Source: Tritrichomonas musculus
Taxonomy: Eukaryota > Parabasalia > Tritrichomonadida > Tritrichomonadidae
Direction of reading: 5' to 3'
Assembly: GCA_039105265.1 (NCBI GenBank)
Contig: JAPFFF010000011.1
Span: 496,001-560,000, forward strand
DNA length: 64,000 nucleotides
Numbering within the stretch: the first letter of the stretch is position 1; the number at the start of each line of letters is the position of its first letter. Position numbers and translations under genes: made by a program. A model generated the notes under the pieces. The model had not been told where the DNA came from. It was given only the letters and a program-made list of their open reading frames with translations, and searched no databases. This document shows positions 17,811 to 27,391 of this stretch, piece by piece.

Positions 17811-20800
17811 ATGTTAAACATGAACAAGGACATTGAAGATAATTTTTTAGATGCTATTGGAGATGTCTATGCTGATACAAAATCACAGTTTCGTCGTGAA
17901 TATAATCGACGTGCAAAACAATACCAAAAGAAAGACAAATTTAAAGAAGAAATGAGGAAGCTCATGATTCCTGCAGGACAAGGTATTGGTTTTGCTACAG
18001 ACATCAATCAAGATGAAGATAAGAGGTACGCATTTACGGAAGCACTACGACAGATACATAAAAAGAAAAATGTTGGAAGACCTATTGTTAAAGCAATTGC
18101 ACTTGATGGAACTTATAAGTACTTCACACTCAGTGATAAGCACAACATCGAAAGTACATTAGGTCATATAACAGGAGAACTTGATTTAAGTGAAGACCAG
18201 TCAGACACTAATCCATATATCTCAAACATGTTCATTCCAGTTCGATATGAGGTACAATTTATTGACATGAACAAAACAAATGATGGTGTTCATTTTAGAA
18301 CCAAGATGCAAGATATGGATACTCATGAAATCTATGATGATGAAGTTGAAATTGATGAAGACTATCGAAATACACCAGAAGGTAGTTTTTTCCCATACAT
18401 CAATCTATCACCTATAGACTTATCTACATACCAAATCTTTCATGAGGTAAGGAAAGAGAACTACAGAGATAATTGTTTTGTATATGCTTGTATACAATCC
18501 GGTGTGTTCACTGATGATGAAATAGATGACTTACGATTTTTTGTTCAAACAAGAACCATACCCAATAACAAGATAGAAGAAGTAGCTAAAAAGTTCAAGT
18601 GCAATTTTAGTATCATTAGAGTTGTTGAACAACCTGATAAATACAAGTATGAAACAAGAATCAACACCAGAAAGAAAAAATGGTCTGTTGATTTTAAAAG
18701 AGAAGTTAAACTGATATTGTTCAAAGACCATTATATGCTCAATAAGAACATACCTTGTACATTATTCTATCTTCAACACTATGAAGAACTTGATAGAACA
18801 TTTGCATATATGCCTTTTGAAAAAAGATGTATGATATATAAATTACATAGTAACAGAAAGACTGTCAAAGAATATAATTCTGAAGGAATCAAACCAATAA
18901 CCTTTTTCCAAAAGATGTTTGAGTTACATCTATTTGAAGAAATCAAAGCATGCGAAATGGATATTATCAACACAACTGAATATGAGCATGTTAATGACTA
19001 TGTAAGTCTCGAATATAATGCAGAACAATGTACAAGAATCATTGAGAATAATAAAAAGAAACAAAATACATGGTCAAGGATTTATTATAGCGACTTCGAA
19101 ACAAACTCGACAGTCAGTCCACATATACCATATCTCAATTGTACGATCTTTCGAGATGGAGCCAACATACATAAAATATCTATTCAAGGTGAAGATTGTG
19201 GACAGAAGCTCTTGAATTATTTATGGAGTGGCTCATTAACATATTTTCACAACCTCAAGTATGATGCATGTTTTTTCATTAACACACCTGGATGGGATAC
19301 ACAGATAACAGAACGAAGTGGAACTGTGTTGCAAATCATCATGACATTATTCGAAGAAGGTACAAGGAAAGTCAAAAAGAGATTAACATTCAGGAACTCA
19401 TATAGTATAATACCTCAAGCATTAAGTAAATTTGCTACAATGTTCAACCTCAATGTTCACAAGGAAGTCATGGCATATAAGCTATATACACAAGAGAACA
19501 TTCAAAGAAGAATTGTTGATGCTACTGAGTTCCAACAGCAATACATCGATGAAAATTCAGATAAGTTATCGAAAGCACAACTTGATGCAAACTGCAAGCA
19601 GATTATCGAAAATGCAAAAATTGCAAATTGTTATAATGATGGCAAAATCGACATCATTAAATATGCCATCTTCTATTGTTTCAAGGACTGTATTGTTTTG
19701 ATGAAGGGAATGGAAAAATTTAATGAAGACCTGAAAGCAGTCTTTAAAGAAACAAAGACAGATATGTATGGTGTTCATGATTTTATATCTATAAGTGCTA
19801 TTGGATACTGCTTTGCCAAGAAATATGGTTGCTTTGATGGATGTTATGAACTATCAGGTAAGTGTCAAGACTTCATACAACGATGTGTCTCTGGTGGAAG
19901 AACAATGACAGCAGGTAATGAAAAGCAATACATCGAAGGAAAGATACAAGACTTTGATGCAGTTAGCTTATATCCATCTGCAATGTATGTTATGGATGGT
20001 ATACCATTAGGAAGACCTAAAGTAATACCACAAGGTACAACACATGAACAACTTATGCAATATGATACATTCTTTATCGAAGTCAACATCAAGAAACTCG
20101 AATGTAAATCAAAAGAGCCATATAAATTTGGACAAGTATTTACAAGGAATGAAGCAGGTAGTAAAATATTCGGCAATTTCCTTGTTGACCATTATTATAT
20201 CGATAAAGTAGGTCTCATGGACTTGTTCGAATTTTATGATGTTGAATATGAGTTAATACGTGGCTATTACTTTGATGAAGGATTTAACAAGAAAATCAAT
20301 GAGTTCATTGAGAAGCTCTTTAATCTCAGGGCAAGTTATAAAAAGCAAAAGAACCCTCTTGAACAAACAATAAAGCTCCTCCTCAACTCCATATATGGCA
20401 AGTCAATATTGAAAGCAACAAAGACTGAAACCAAGACAGTACCAAAAAGCCAACTATACAAGTACCTCTGGAGGAACTACAACTTTATCAAGGAGGTTGT
20501 TGAAGATGCTAATATTGATAAGTGCTATGTCAAGAAGTTGAAACCAATTAATGACCATTTCAACCTACCTCAATTTGGTGCAAGCGTTCTCTCTTGGAGT
20601 AAGCACTTAATGAACAGGGTTATGGCTACAGCTGAGCAAGCAGGTATACCTATCTTTTATCAAGATACTGATAGTATGCATGTACTTGAAAAAGATGTAC
20701 CAAGGATAGCTGACTTATTTCAGTTCAAGTATCATCAACCTCTTATTGGAAAAAATATGTGTCAGTTTCATAATGACTTTGATGAGTTCGAAGGTAGTCA

Positions 20801-21095
20801 AGGAGAAATACACTCAAGAAAACTCATTGCACTTGGTAAAAAGAGCTACCTCGATATCTTGGTTGATGAACAAGGAAATGAAGGATATCATATTAGACTC
20901 AAAGGAATTCCAAAACAAGTTATTCTCAACAAGTGCAAAAGGATGGGTATCTCAGTTGAAGAGCTTTTTGAAAGAATGCATGAAGGAGAAAGTATGACAT
21001 TTGATTTGTTGGATGGTTCGAATGCATTCAGGAAGTCAAAGACATTTCAACAAACCAACTTACCCAAATTTGCACGTACTCTTAGGTTTACGTAG
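17811..21095 (+). CDS. Protein-primed family B DNA polymerase (Polinton A)
   Basis: About 1094 residues from ATG 17811. Exonuclease motifs are YYSDFETN (about residue 427), YFHNLKYDACF (about 485) and YCFKDCIVLMKG (about 625). Polymerase motifs are DFDAVSLYPSAM (about 715), LLLNSIYGKS (about 858) and QDTDSMHV (about 951). A YxG/Cys-rich segment (GCFDGCYELSGKCQDF) precedes motif A. The roughly 350-residue N-terminal region is typical of Polinton polymerases and may include the terminal-protein function. It copies the linear element from its ends. The C orthologue is inverted at 53123-56275. It overlaps the convergent gene at 21088 by 8 bases. Confidence 0.95.
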   Translation: MLNMNKDIEDNFLDAIGDVYADTKSQFRREYNRRAKQYQKKDKFKEEMRKLMIPAGQGIGFATDINQDEDKRYAFTEALRQIHKKKNVGRPIVKAIALDGTYKYFTLSDKHNIESTLGHITGELDLSEDQSDTNPYISNMFIPVRYEVQFIDMNKTNDGVHFRTKMQDMDTHEIYDDEVEIDEDYRNTPEGSFFPYINLSPIDLSTYQIFHEVRKENYRDNCFVYACIQSGVFTDDEIDDLRFFVQTRTIPNNKIEEVAKKFKCNFSIIRVVEQPDKYKYETRINTRKKKWSVDFKREVKLILFKDHYMLNKNIPCTLFYLQHYEELDRTFAYMPFEKRCMIYKLHSNRKTVKEYNSEGIKPITFFQKMFELHLFEEIKACEMDIINTTEYEHVNDYVSLEYNAEQCTRIIENNKKKQNTWSRIYYSDFETNSTVSPHIPYLNCTIFRDGANIHKISIQGEDCGQKLLNYLWSGSLTYFHNLKYDACFFINTPGWDTQITERSGTVLQIIMTLFEEGTRKVKKRLTFRNSYSIIPQALSKFATMFNLNVHKEVMAYKLYTQENIQRRIVDATEFQQQYIDENSDKLSKAQLDANCKQIIENAKIANCYNDGKIDIIKYAIFYCFKDCIVLMKGMEKFNEDLKAVFKETKTDMYGVHDFISISAIGYCFAKKYGCFDGCYELSGKCQDFIQRCVSGGRTMTAGNEKQYIEGKIQDFDAVSLYPSAMYVMDGIPLGRPKVIPQGTTHEQLMQYDTFFIEVNIKKLECKSKEPYKFGQVFTRNEAGSKIFGNFLVDHYYIDKVGLMDLFEFYDVEYELIRGYYFDEGFNKKINEFIEKLFNLRASYKKQKNPLEQTIKLLLNSIYGKSILKATKTETKTVPKSQLYKYLWRNYNFIKEVVEDANIDKCYVKKLKPINDHFNLPQFGASVLSWSKHLMNRVMATAEQAGIPIFYQDTDSMHVLEKDVPRIADLFQFKYHQPLIGKNMCQFHNDFDEFEGSQGEIHSRKLIALGKKSYLDILVDEQGNEGYHIRLKGIPKQVILNKCKRMGISVEELFERMHEGESMTFDLLDGSNAFRKSKTFQQTNLPKFARTLRFT

Positions 21096-21837
21096 TTAAA
21101 ACATCATTGACATCAGTCGAGTTAGATGGTTTAATTTTGATAGTTATGAACAAAGGACTTTTTAACAATATTGGCTGATATTGAAAATCTACTAAACTTA
21201 ATTCTAAAAACTTTAATGAATCTGTATATGTTTTTATTTTTAATGGTTTACTTTCAGTTTCGAAATCATATATAAGTGGTTTATTATCTAAAGTGAATGT
21301 ATTGATACTACCAATGACAGAAGGTGTATATTGTTGTTCACCTATATTCGAGTATATGGCATTACCTTGTAGTGATACTAGATACAACTTAGTATGATTT
21401 AATATTGGGATGTCTTTAATATTATATGTTGCATTTGATGGTAACACAATAGGCAATGAAGTATTATATAAACCAGTTAATAGCGCAGCCCTATGGGAAA
21501 TAGAGGTTATCGTTAACGGTGTTTGTGTCTTTATTGTAAATGTACGAGTAGTATCATTATATTTAAAAGATACCTCCGCAAGTGGATTTAAAACTGCTTC
21601 TATTTGCTTGATGGTATAATTATATCTATCTTCGAATTTAAGCTTGAATGGAATACTGTTATATGTAAACTCTATATAATCATCTTTCGTACTCAACATA
21701 ATATTACTTATTGTATTAATTGAAGATACAAAATATTTAATATATTTACACTTCCATGGTATATCCAAATTGATAGATACCTTATTATATTCATCAGCAT
21801 TTGTACTCTGTACTGATACTAACATTTTATAATTCAT
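21088..21837 (-). CDS. Conserved 249-residue protein between polymerase and fibre genes
   Basis: Related along its whole length to 56647-57378 in C: IPWKCKYIKYFVSSINT near the start, HRAALLTGLYN in the middle, ILNHTKLYLVSLQGNA, and a C-terminal block ending SLKFLELSLVDFQYQPILLKSPLFITIKIKPS. It is predicted beta-rich with no catalytic motif, perhaps a jelly-roll-like virion protein. It is divergent from the first fibre gene (ATG to ATG 3 bases apart), an arrangement kept in C, so the two may share a promoter. Confidence 0.65.
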   Translation of the reverse strand: MNYKMLVSVQSTNADEYNKVSINLDIPWKCKYIKYFVSSINTISNIMLSTKDDYIEFTYNSIPFKLKFEDRYNYTIKQIEAVLNPLAEVSFKYNDTTRTFTIKTQTPLTITSISHRAALLTGLYNTSLPIVLPSNATYNIKDIPILNHTKLYLVSLQGNAIYSNIGEQQYTPSVIGSINTFTLDNKPLIYDFETESKPLKIKTYTDSLKFLELSLVDFQYQPILLKSPLFITIKIKPSNSTDVNDVLTT

Positions 21838-21840
21838 AAA

Positions 21841-24800
21841 ATGTCAATTAAACTTTATTCTTTGCAATCAAGTGAGGCTGAAAAGCTCAAAGACAAAAAT
21901 ATAGAGATAAGTGTTAATGATGAAGGTAATATTGATATTATAAGAAATGAGGACCCAGATGATTACCCTACTTTTAGTTGTTTATATAATAAAGCAGAAG
22001 TAGATGAAAGAGTAGTTGGTAATCATATCGAAAATGGAGGAAAGCTTGATGGTTTCGGCAATGTACCTATTACAAATAAATTTGCCAATTATTTAAAATA
22101 CGTATTTAAAGGACCTGAACAGACACCCCAATTAGAAGACTCACTACCTGAAAAAGCAGAGTCACATAAGGAGTTGATAAAAGATGAACTTTGTGTTAAT
22201 ACATTTAATGAATTTATTGAAGAAGAATCGAAAACATGTGAGGCTATTCATGAGATGTATACCGAATTGATGTGTGCAGCAGATGGATATGAACAAATTG
22301 CATTTGATGAACAAACAGGGCAAAGCAAAGCTGTTCATTATCTTCAATATCCAAAGTCTATACCAACTCCTACTCCAGATGGTGTTTATTATAAGACATA
22401 TCATAATTTGGCTGATATGATGATAAGCATGATAGAGAATGATAAGACCACCCAAATTACAAAAAGAATCTTATATGAAACCTTCAATGAAAAGACATGG
22501 GAAAAATTTATTTCAGGAATAATTCAATATCATTATTCACTTCAAGAACAATCGCTGAAAAAAGTTGGATATAAATATAAAGGTTGTACAGACCTTATTG
22601 AAGCAGACCAAATAGTTGAAGTTAAAAGTCCTCGTGAGTTTTTTGAGACATATACCCAAAATCTAAAAGATAATAATAAAAATAAAGACCAATATGCAAA
22701 AGCTATGTTAGGTCTTTATTTGTATAATGTAATATTACATTCAGGTATTACATACTATTATACACATCGAAATGCTAATGGAATGAAAGTGGATGTTGTA
22801 CCACCTGGTGGACAAGACTATTTAAATATAACGTTAGGACAATGTTTAAATTTAGTATTCGAGATTATTAAAGATATAGTGAATTCACATAATGCTTTAT
22901 TTGATTATGTTGTAACAATCAAGTCTTGTAATTGCAAACACGATAATCAAGGAGGTAACCAAGGAGGTAATGAAGGTAATGGTGAAGAAGAGGATGATAA
23001 TCAAGGAGGTAATGAAGGTGGTGATAATGAAGGCGGTGATAATGATTCAAACCTAATTCAATATATGAATGTAGGTCTACAAGCTGTAAATCAATTATCA
23101 GGTTATTTATTACATAATATTGCGAACCTAGGAAATAATGTTGCATCTCTCAGGTTCCAAAATGAAGTAGAGTCATTTACACAAGAGATGTTTGATTATG
23201 AGATATATGATAATGGTTTAGATGAGATGAATAGACAATACCAGTCAATAGGAATACAAACAGAACAACCAACACGTCAACGAGAATCCTTATTTAATGA
23301 TTCATATGTTTGGTGTACAGTATTTCGCATGTGGACGAGTTTTGCAGTTTATAATATACCAAATCAATTTGGATGGAGGACTAATTCTGCATTTGGAGCT
23401 CCTTGGAATTTTGTCTGGGATGTTGGACATAGGGAATGGATAGCAATAGCGCCACATGAAGAAGATGTACCAGCTGGATGGAGAATTAACCCAAAGGGAA
23501 ATGAAATAGCACAAACAATAGTACAACATAATATTCATTGGGAAGGAGAAATGATTTATAATCCTGATAGAGGACAATGGGAATATTATCCACCAGAAGA
23601 AAGTATTGTTGTACCAGAACAACCGGGACCTGTTATTAATATTGTTCCTGAACAAAATAGGAATGCAGTGTTAAGACCAACTTATGTTTGGTCTCTTGAG
23701 TCAGGTCGTTGGGTTAATTCAATGACAATAGCTAATATGCCAAGATCACATCCAAATGATAATAATGATTGGAGGCGAGATGTTAGCTTACAAGCACCTG
23801 CCAATTTTGTTTGGGACATAGACCATAGGGAATGGGTAGCCATAAGAAACAATGTTAGTGACATGCTATATGACAGAGATTGGAGGACAAATCGAGATAT
23901 TGGAGATATTGCAGTAAGGCATTATCAAGAACATTTTTTACAAGGAATCGGCGAATTAGTATGGAATGATGATTATAATAGTTATGTTTATCAATGTAAT
24001 GAGATAAGCCCATTATCATTATCATTAGAAGATAAAAGCAATAGCGGAGCAATAGCAATACCAGACCAAATTACAAGTACTGAAGCTTGGGATAAAATTT
24101 TAGACTGTATGGGTATCCCTGTTATTAATAATCCTAATGAGATAGATGAGAAGAATCCAGTACTTGGTAAATATATTATAAAGGGTGACTTAAAAGTAAA
24201 TGGGAAAATAATATGTGATTCTATTCCAAGTGGAGGTACAACAACAACTGACTCCAAGTATTTTACCTTGAAGGAATCAGACCAGTTATATTTATATAGA
24301 CCATCTAAGACGTATGAAGAATCCAATTATTATTGTATGAGATGGGATATAGATAAAGATTATGACATACCACTAAATTTAGTATTTAGATTCAAAGACT
24401 ATCTATTTGGTCATAACTGGGAATTAACATGGGATGGTAAAAATTGGACAGGAAATAATTGTCAAAACATGTGTACAGAAAAGATATCATACATGAACAC
24501 AAATGACGGTGCGCCTGCTTTAACAATCAAACATAACGAAAGAATTGGTAGATGGATAAAAGGAACAATAAAGGAAGATTTAACTGATGATGATAATTAT
24601 GCTCATATCTTGAAAGATTATCTTACCAATTGGAGGGTTGTTAAGAAAGATGGAACCATATTAAGTGAAGGAATAACTGCAACTTTTGATTCAAGTGGTT
24701 CAGGTACTTTAACTCAAGATGGATATAAATATGAACAAGCTAGAATGTATGTTGATGCACCAAGTGGATTAAATGCAGATGATGGATTATATGTTTATGC

Positions 24801-27372
24801 TGACCTAAATATTAATGGAAATATAACTGAATTAAAATGGGATTGTCATCCTACTCATTGTATTAATTCAGGTGTTATGCATACCTATGGGTCAAATCCT
24901 TGTCTCGAATCATTTAATTATCATCGAGAAAAAAGGCATTCCATTAAAATCATTGAAGGATTTAATCATAAGAACATTCGAATATATATAGAGAAAGAAT
25001 TATTTGATTTTGATGTGAAAGTTAATCCATTCGATATAATTATTCAACAACAATTTTATGAAGTAGAGCCAGACCCAAGAAAATGCACTACCATATCGAC
25101 AGATTATAATATTTATTCATCAAAGATTATATGGGCTGATAATATCATGACTATGCGTCGAGATTTAAATGTTGTTGGTGGAATCACAGATATATTAGCC
25201 TATGATTATGCTTTATTGAAACAGACAGTTGATAATCTAGTTGAACAAATGAGAATTCAAGCCATGTATAATGAATATACTGATAGTATTAAACAAGGTG
25301 TAGCAGTTGCGAATAGTATATTAAATATTTTAGCATCAACAGTTTGTATTGCAAGTGCCCTTTCAACATTAAATATGTCCAATAACTCTGTAACTATTAA
25401 TACATATCAAACAAGACCTTTCCCAGCAGGTCCAGGAGGAAATGGTGGAGGAGGTGGTGGTGGTGGTGGTGGTTATCCAGGTGATGGAGGTAGTGGCTTT
25501 CAAGGTAAGTTTTTGGTGAATGTTGATTTGAAGGCTGATAAGATGACTATGGAAAGATTTTTACCAATAACAACAACTGTTCAAAATCCTGTTGCTGGAG
25601 CTATTTCAACATTCTCAGCTACACAGGTTGTCCTTTCGACAACACATGCACTGACTCAGTTAGGAAATGCTATTGCTACACTTGGTTCGAATGTCTTACA
25701 CTTCTTTAGGAATAGACCAGATACAAATGGAACTGAAACATTAAATATTAATTCATCCTCGATTACAATAACTGATAATGATACTGATAATGCAACAAAT
25801 ACTATCACAACCACTGAGCAATCATTAGAGAGAACTCATAGAGAAGTTCAGCCACAGGTTGTTACAGATGAAACAGATGAGATTCGAACAGATATAACTG
25901 TACCACAGACTACAATGACAAATACAGCTTCAACTACGATTGCACTTAGGAATCAAGTTCCTGTTATCAATATATCTGGAATCCAGTATACCTTAGAAGA
26001 TATTGCAGATATGACAAGAGAAGAACGAAATGCATTAGTTGCTAGTCATCCTGATATCTTACGTATCCAATATCATGGAAGAGAGTGGTTTAATGTGTAT
26101 GATTTGTTTTATAATGACCAACTCATTATCCATAATAATGTATTTCAACGAAGGACTCTAATAAGACCAGCTGATATTGAGATGACAGATAGAATACATA
26201 GAGCTACTGATAATAATTGGTCAATAGAATGGGAAGGAACAACATACACAGCGAGAGATATTGAACAATTATCTATGCAAGACAGATTAAATTTACCATT
26301 TGTACAAAATGGAGATATTGGATTAGAACCTTACTTGAATGACCAAACAATGGAAGCATGGATAAATATTATTGATCATAGAGGAGAGACTATTGATCCA
26401 ATTGTTGCTACTATTGATTATTCAGCACCAACTACAGCAAATATTAGTGGAGGTCAAGTACGATTTGTTGGAATAAATTCACAGATAGAAGTCAATGCAA
26501 ATGGAGTTAGATATCAGCATTATGACCTTGTTGCCACAACAGATACTTGGACAGTACCAGGAACAACACCAGCAATAACAGCAAGAATGATAGAACAAAT
26601 GAGTGATGAACAAAGAGGAGAACTAATGGATAATATTTATTCTCATGGTAATCTTTTAGCTTTTAATGACACATTAGATGAAACAACTGGTGAAGAAATA
26701 ACACAAGTACTATATAATGGAAATGTAGTTGCTACAATAGATAGAAGAAGACTACATGTAATTAATATTGTGAATGGAGTGATAGAAATGTACCAACAAG
26801 ATGGTGTTATAAGTGCAACTACCCAGGTTATTATGGGAGCAGTAGGTTATGTTGCTAGAAGGTTCTTACATGGTCAATGGCAGTTTGTTAGACATCATCC
26901 TGGTGATGCAGCAGCTATAGCAGGAGTAGCAGCAGAAGCATATGTAGCAAATAGAATAGGATTATTTAATATTCCAAGTTGGTTCCGTCGTAATGATAAC
27001 CCAGAGACATTAGCAGAGGAAGATGTATTAGAAAAGATTCTTGCATGGGCATATCATGAAGAAACAGATGATGAACCTGAACTTGAAATAACAATGAAGG
27101 ATGCTGATAAGATGATGGTTTCATTTGATACATGTATTAATATTGCAAAGACATATCGCGATACTTTAAAGGGTACAATAGCATTCATGTGCGAGAAAAT
27201 CAAAGAGCTTGAAAATAAGTCAAGTACAAAACATCCATTAGAAGATATAGATATGACTGCTTATATTACTAAAGTAGAAGTGAAGGAAATGATAGACCAG
27301 AAGGATGCATATATTGATACTCTTGAGGCAAGACTTGCAGCACTTGAAGCTAAATGTGCTAACATCGAATGA
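21841..27372 (+). CDS. Giant modular fibre-like protein 1 of Polinton A
   Basis: 1843 residues. There is a helical N-terminal third; a Gly/Asn/Glu-rich linker (about 368-402); two copies of a Trp-rich repeat ending FVWDVGHREWIAI-type (about 490-550 and 615-680); a central module beginning FTLKESDQLYLYRPSK and ending QQQFYEVEPDPRK (about 805-1085), shared with fibre 2; a hydrophobic stretch (about 1160-1180); a poly-Gly linker (about 1200); a long variable region; and a C-terminal coiled coil. No enzyme motif is visible. Module repeats, Gly linkers and terminal coiled coil suggest an extended virion fibre or adhesin. The 3' part is nearly identical in C. Confidence 0.65.
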   Translation: MSIKLYSLQSSEAEKLKDKNIEISVNDEGNIDIIRNEDPDDYPTFSCLYNKAEVDERVVGNHIENGGKLDGFGNVPITNKFANYLKYVFKGPEQTPQLEDSLPEKAESHKELIKDELCVNTFNEFIEEESKTCEAIHEMYTELMCAADGYEQIAFDEQTGQSKAVHYLQYPKSIPTPTPDGVYYKTYHNLADMMISMIENDKTTQITKRILYETFNEKTWEKFISGIIQYHYSLQEQSLKKVGYKYKGCTDLIEADQIVEVKSPREFFETYTQNLKDNNKNKDQYAKAMLGLYLYNVILHSGITYYYTHRNANGMKVDVVPPGGQDYLNITLGQCLNLVFEIIKDIVNSHNALFDYVVTIKSCNCKHDNQGGNQGGNEGNGEEEDDNQGGNEGGDNEGGDNDSNLIQYMNVGLQAVNQLSGYLLHNIANLGNNVASLRFQNEVESFTQEMFDYEIYDNGLDEMNRQYQSIGIQTEQPTRQRESLFNDSYVWCTVFRMWTSFAVYNIPNQFGWRTNSAFGAPWNFVWDVGHREWIAIAPHEEDVPAGWRINPKGNEIAQTIVQHNIHWEGEMIYNPDRGQWEYYPPEESIVVPEQPGPVINIVPEQNRNAVLRPTYVWSLESGRWVNSMTIANMPRSHPNDNNDWRRDVSLQAPANFVWDIDHREWVAIRNNVSDMLYDRDWRTNRDIGDIAVRHYQEHFLQGIGELVWNDDYNSYVYQCNEISPLSLSLEDKSNSGAIAIPDQITSTEAWDKILDCMGIPVINNPNEIDEKNPVLGKYIIKGDLKVNGKIICDSIPSGGTTTTDSKYFTLKESDQLYLYRPSKTYEESNYYCMRWDIDKDYDIPLNLVFRFKDYLFGHNWELTWDGKNWTGNNCQNMCTEKISYMNTNDGAPALTIKHNERIGRWIKGTIKEDLTDDDNYAHILKDYLTNWRVVKKDGTILSEGITATFDSSGSGTLTQDGYKYEQARMYVDAPSGLNADDGLYVYADLNINGNITELKWDCHPTHCINSGVMHTYGSNPCLESFNYHREKRHSIKIIEGFNHKNIRIYIEKELFDFDVKVNPFDIIIQQQFYEVEPDPRKCTTISTDYNIYSSKIIWADNIMTMRRDLNVVGGITDILAYDYALLKQTVDNLVEQMRIQAMYNEYTDSIKQGVAVANSILNILASTVCIASALSTLNMSNNSVTINTYQTRPFPAGPGGNGGGGGGGGGGYPGDGGSGFQGKFLVNVDLKADKMTMERFLPITTTVQNPVAGAISTFSATQVVLSTTHALTQLGNAIATLGSNVLHFFRNRPDTNGTETLNINSSSITITDNDTDNATNTITTTEQSLERTHREVQPQVVTDETDEIRTDITVPQTTMTNTASTTIALRNQVPVINISGIQYTLEDIADMTREERNALVASHPDILRIQYHGREWFNVYDLFYNDQLIIHNNVFQRRTLIRPADIEMTDRIHRATDNNWSIEWEGTTYTARDIEQLSMQDRLNLPFVQNGDIGLEPYLNDQTMEAWINIIDHRGETIDPIVATIDYSAPTTANISGGQVRFVGINSQIEVNANGVRYQHYDLVATTDTWTVPGTTPAITARMIEQMSDEQRGELMDNIYSHGNLLAFNDTLDETTGEEITQVLYNGNVVATIDRRRLHVINIVNGVIEMYQQDGVISATTQVIMGAVGYVARRFLHGQWQFVRHHPGDAAAIAGVAAEAYVANRIGLFNIPSWFRRNDNPETLAEEDVLEKILAWAYHEETDDEPELEITMKDADKMMVSFDTCINIAKTYRDTLKGTIAFMCEKIKELENKSSTKHPLEDIDMTAYITKVEVKEMIDQKDAYIDTLEARLAALEAKCANIE

Positions 27373-27391
27373 GAAGTTTTATTTAACTAAA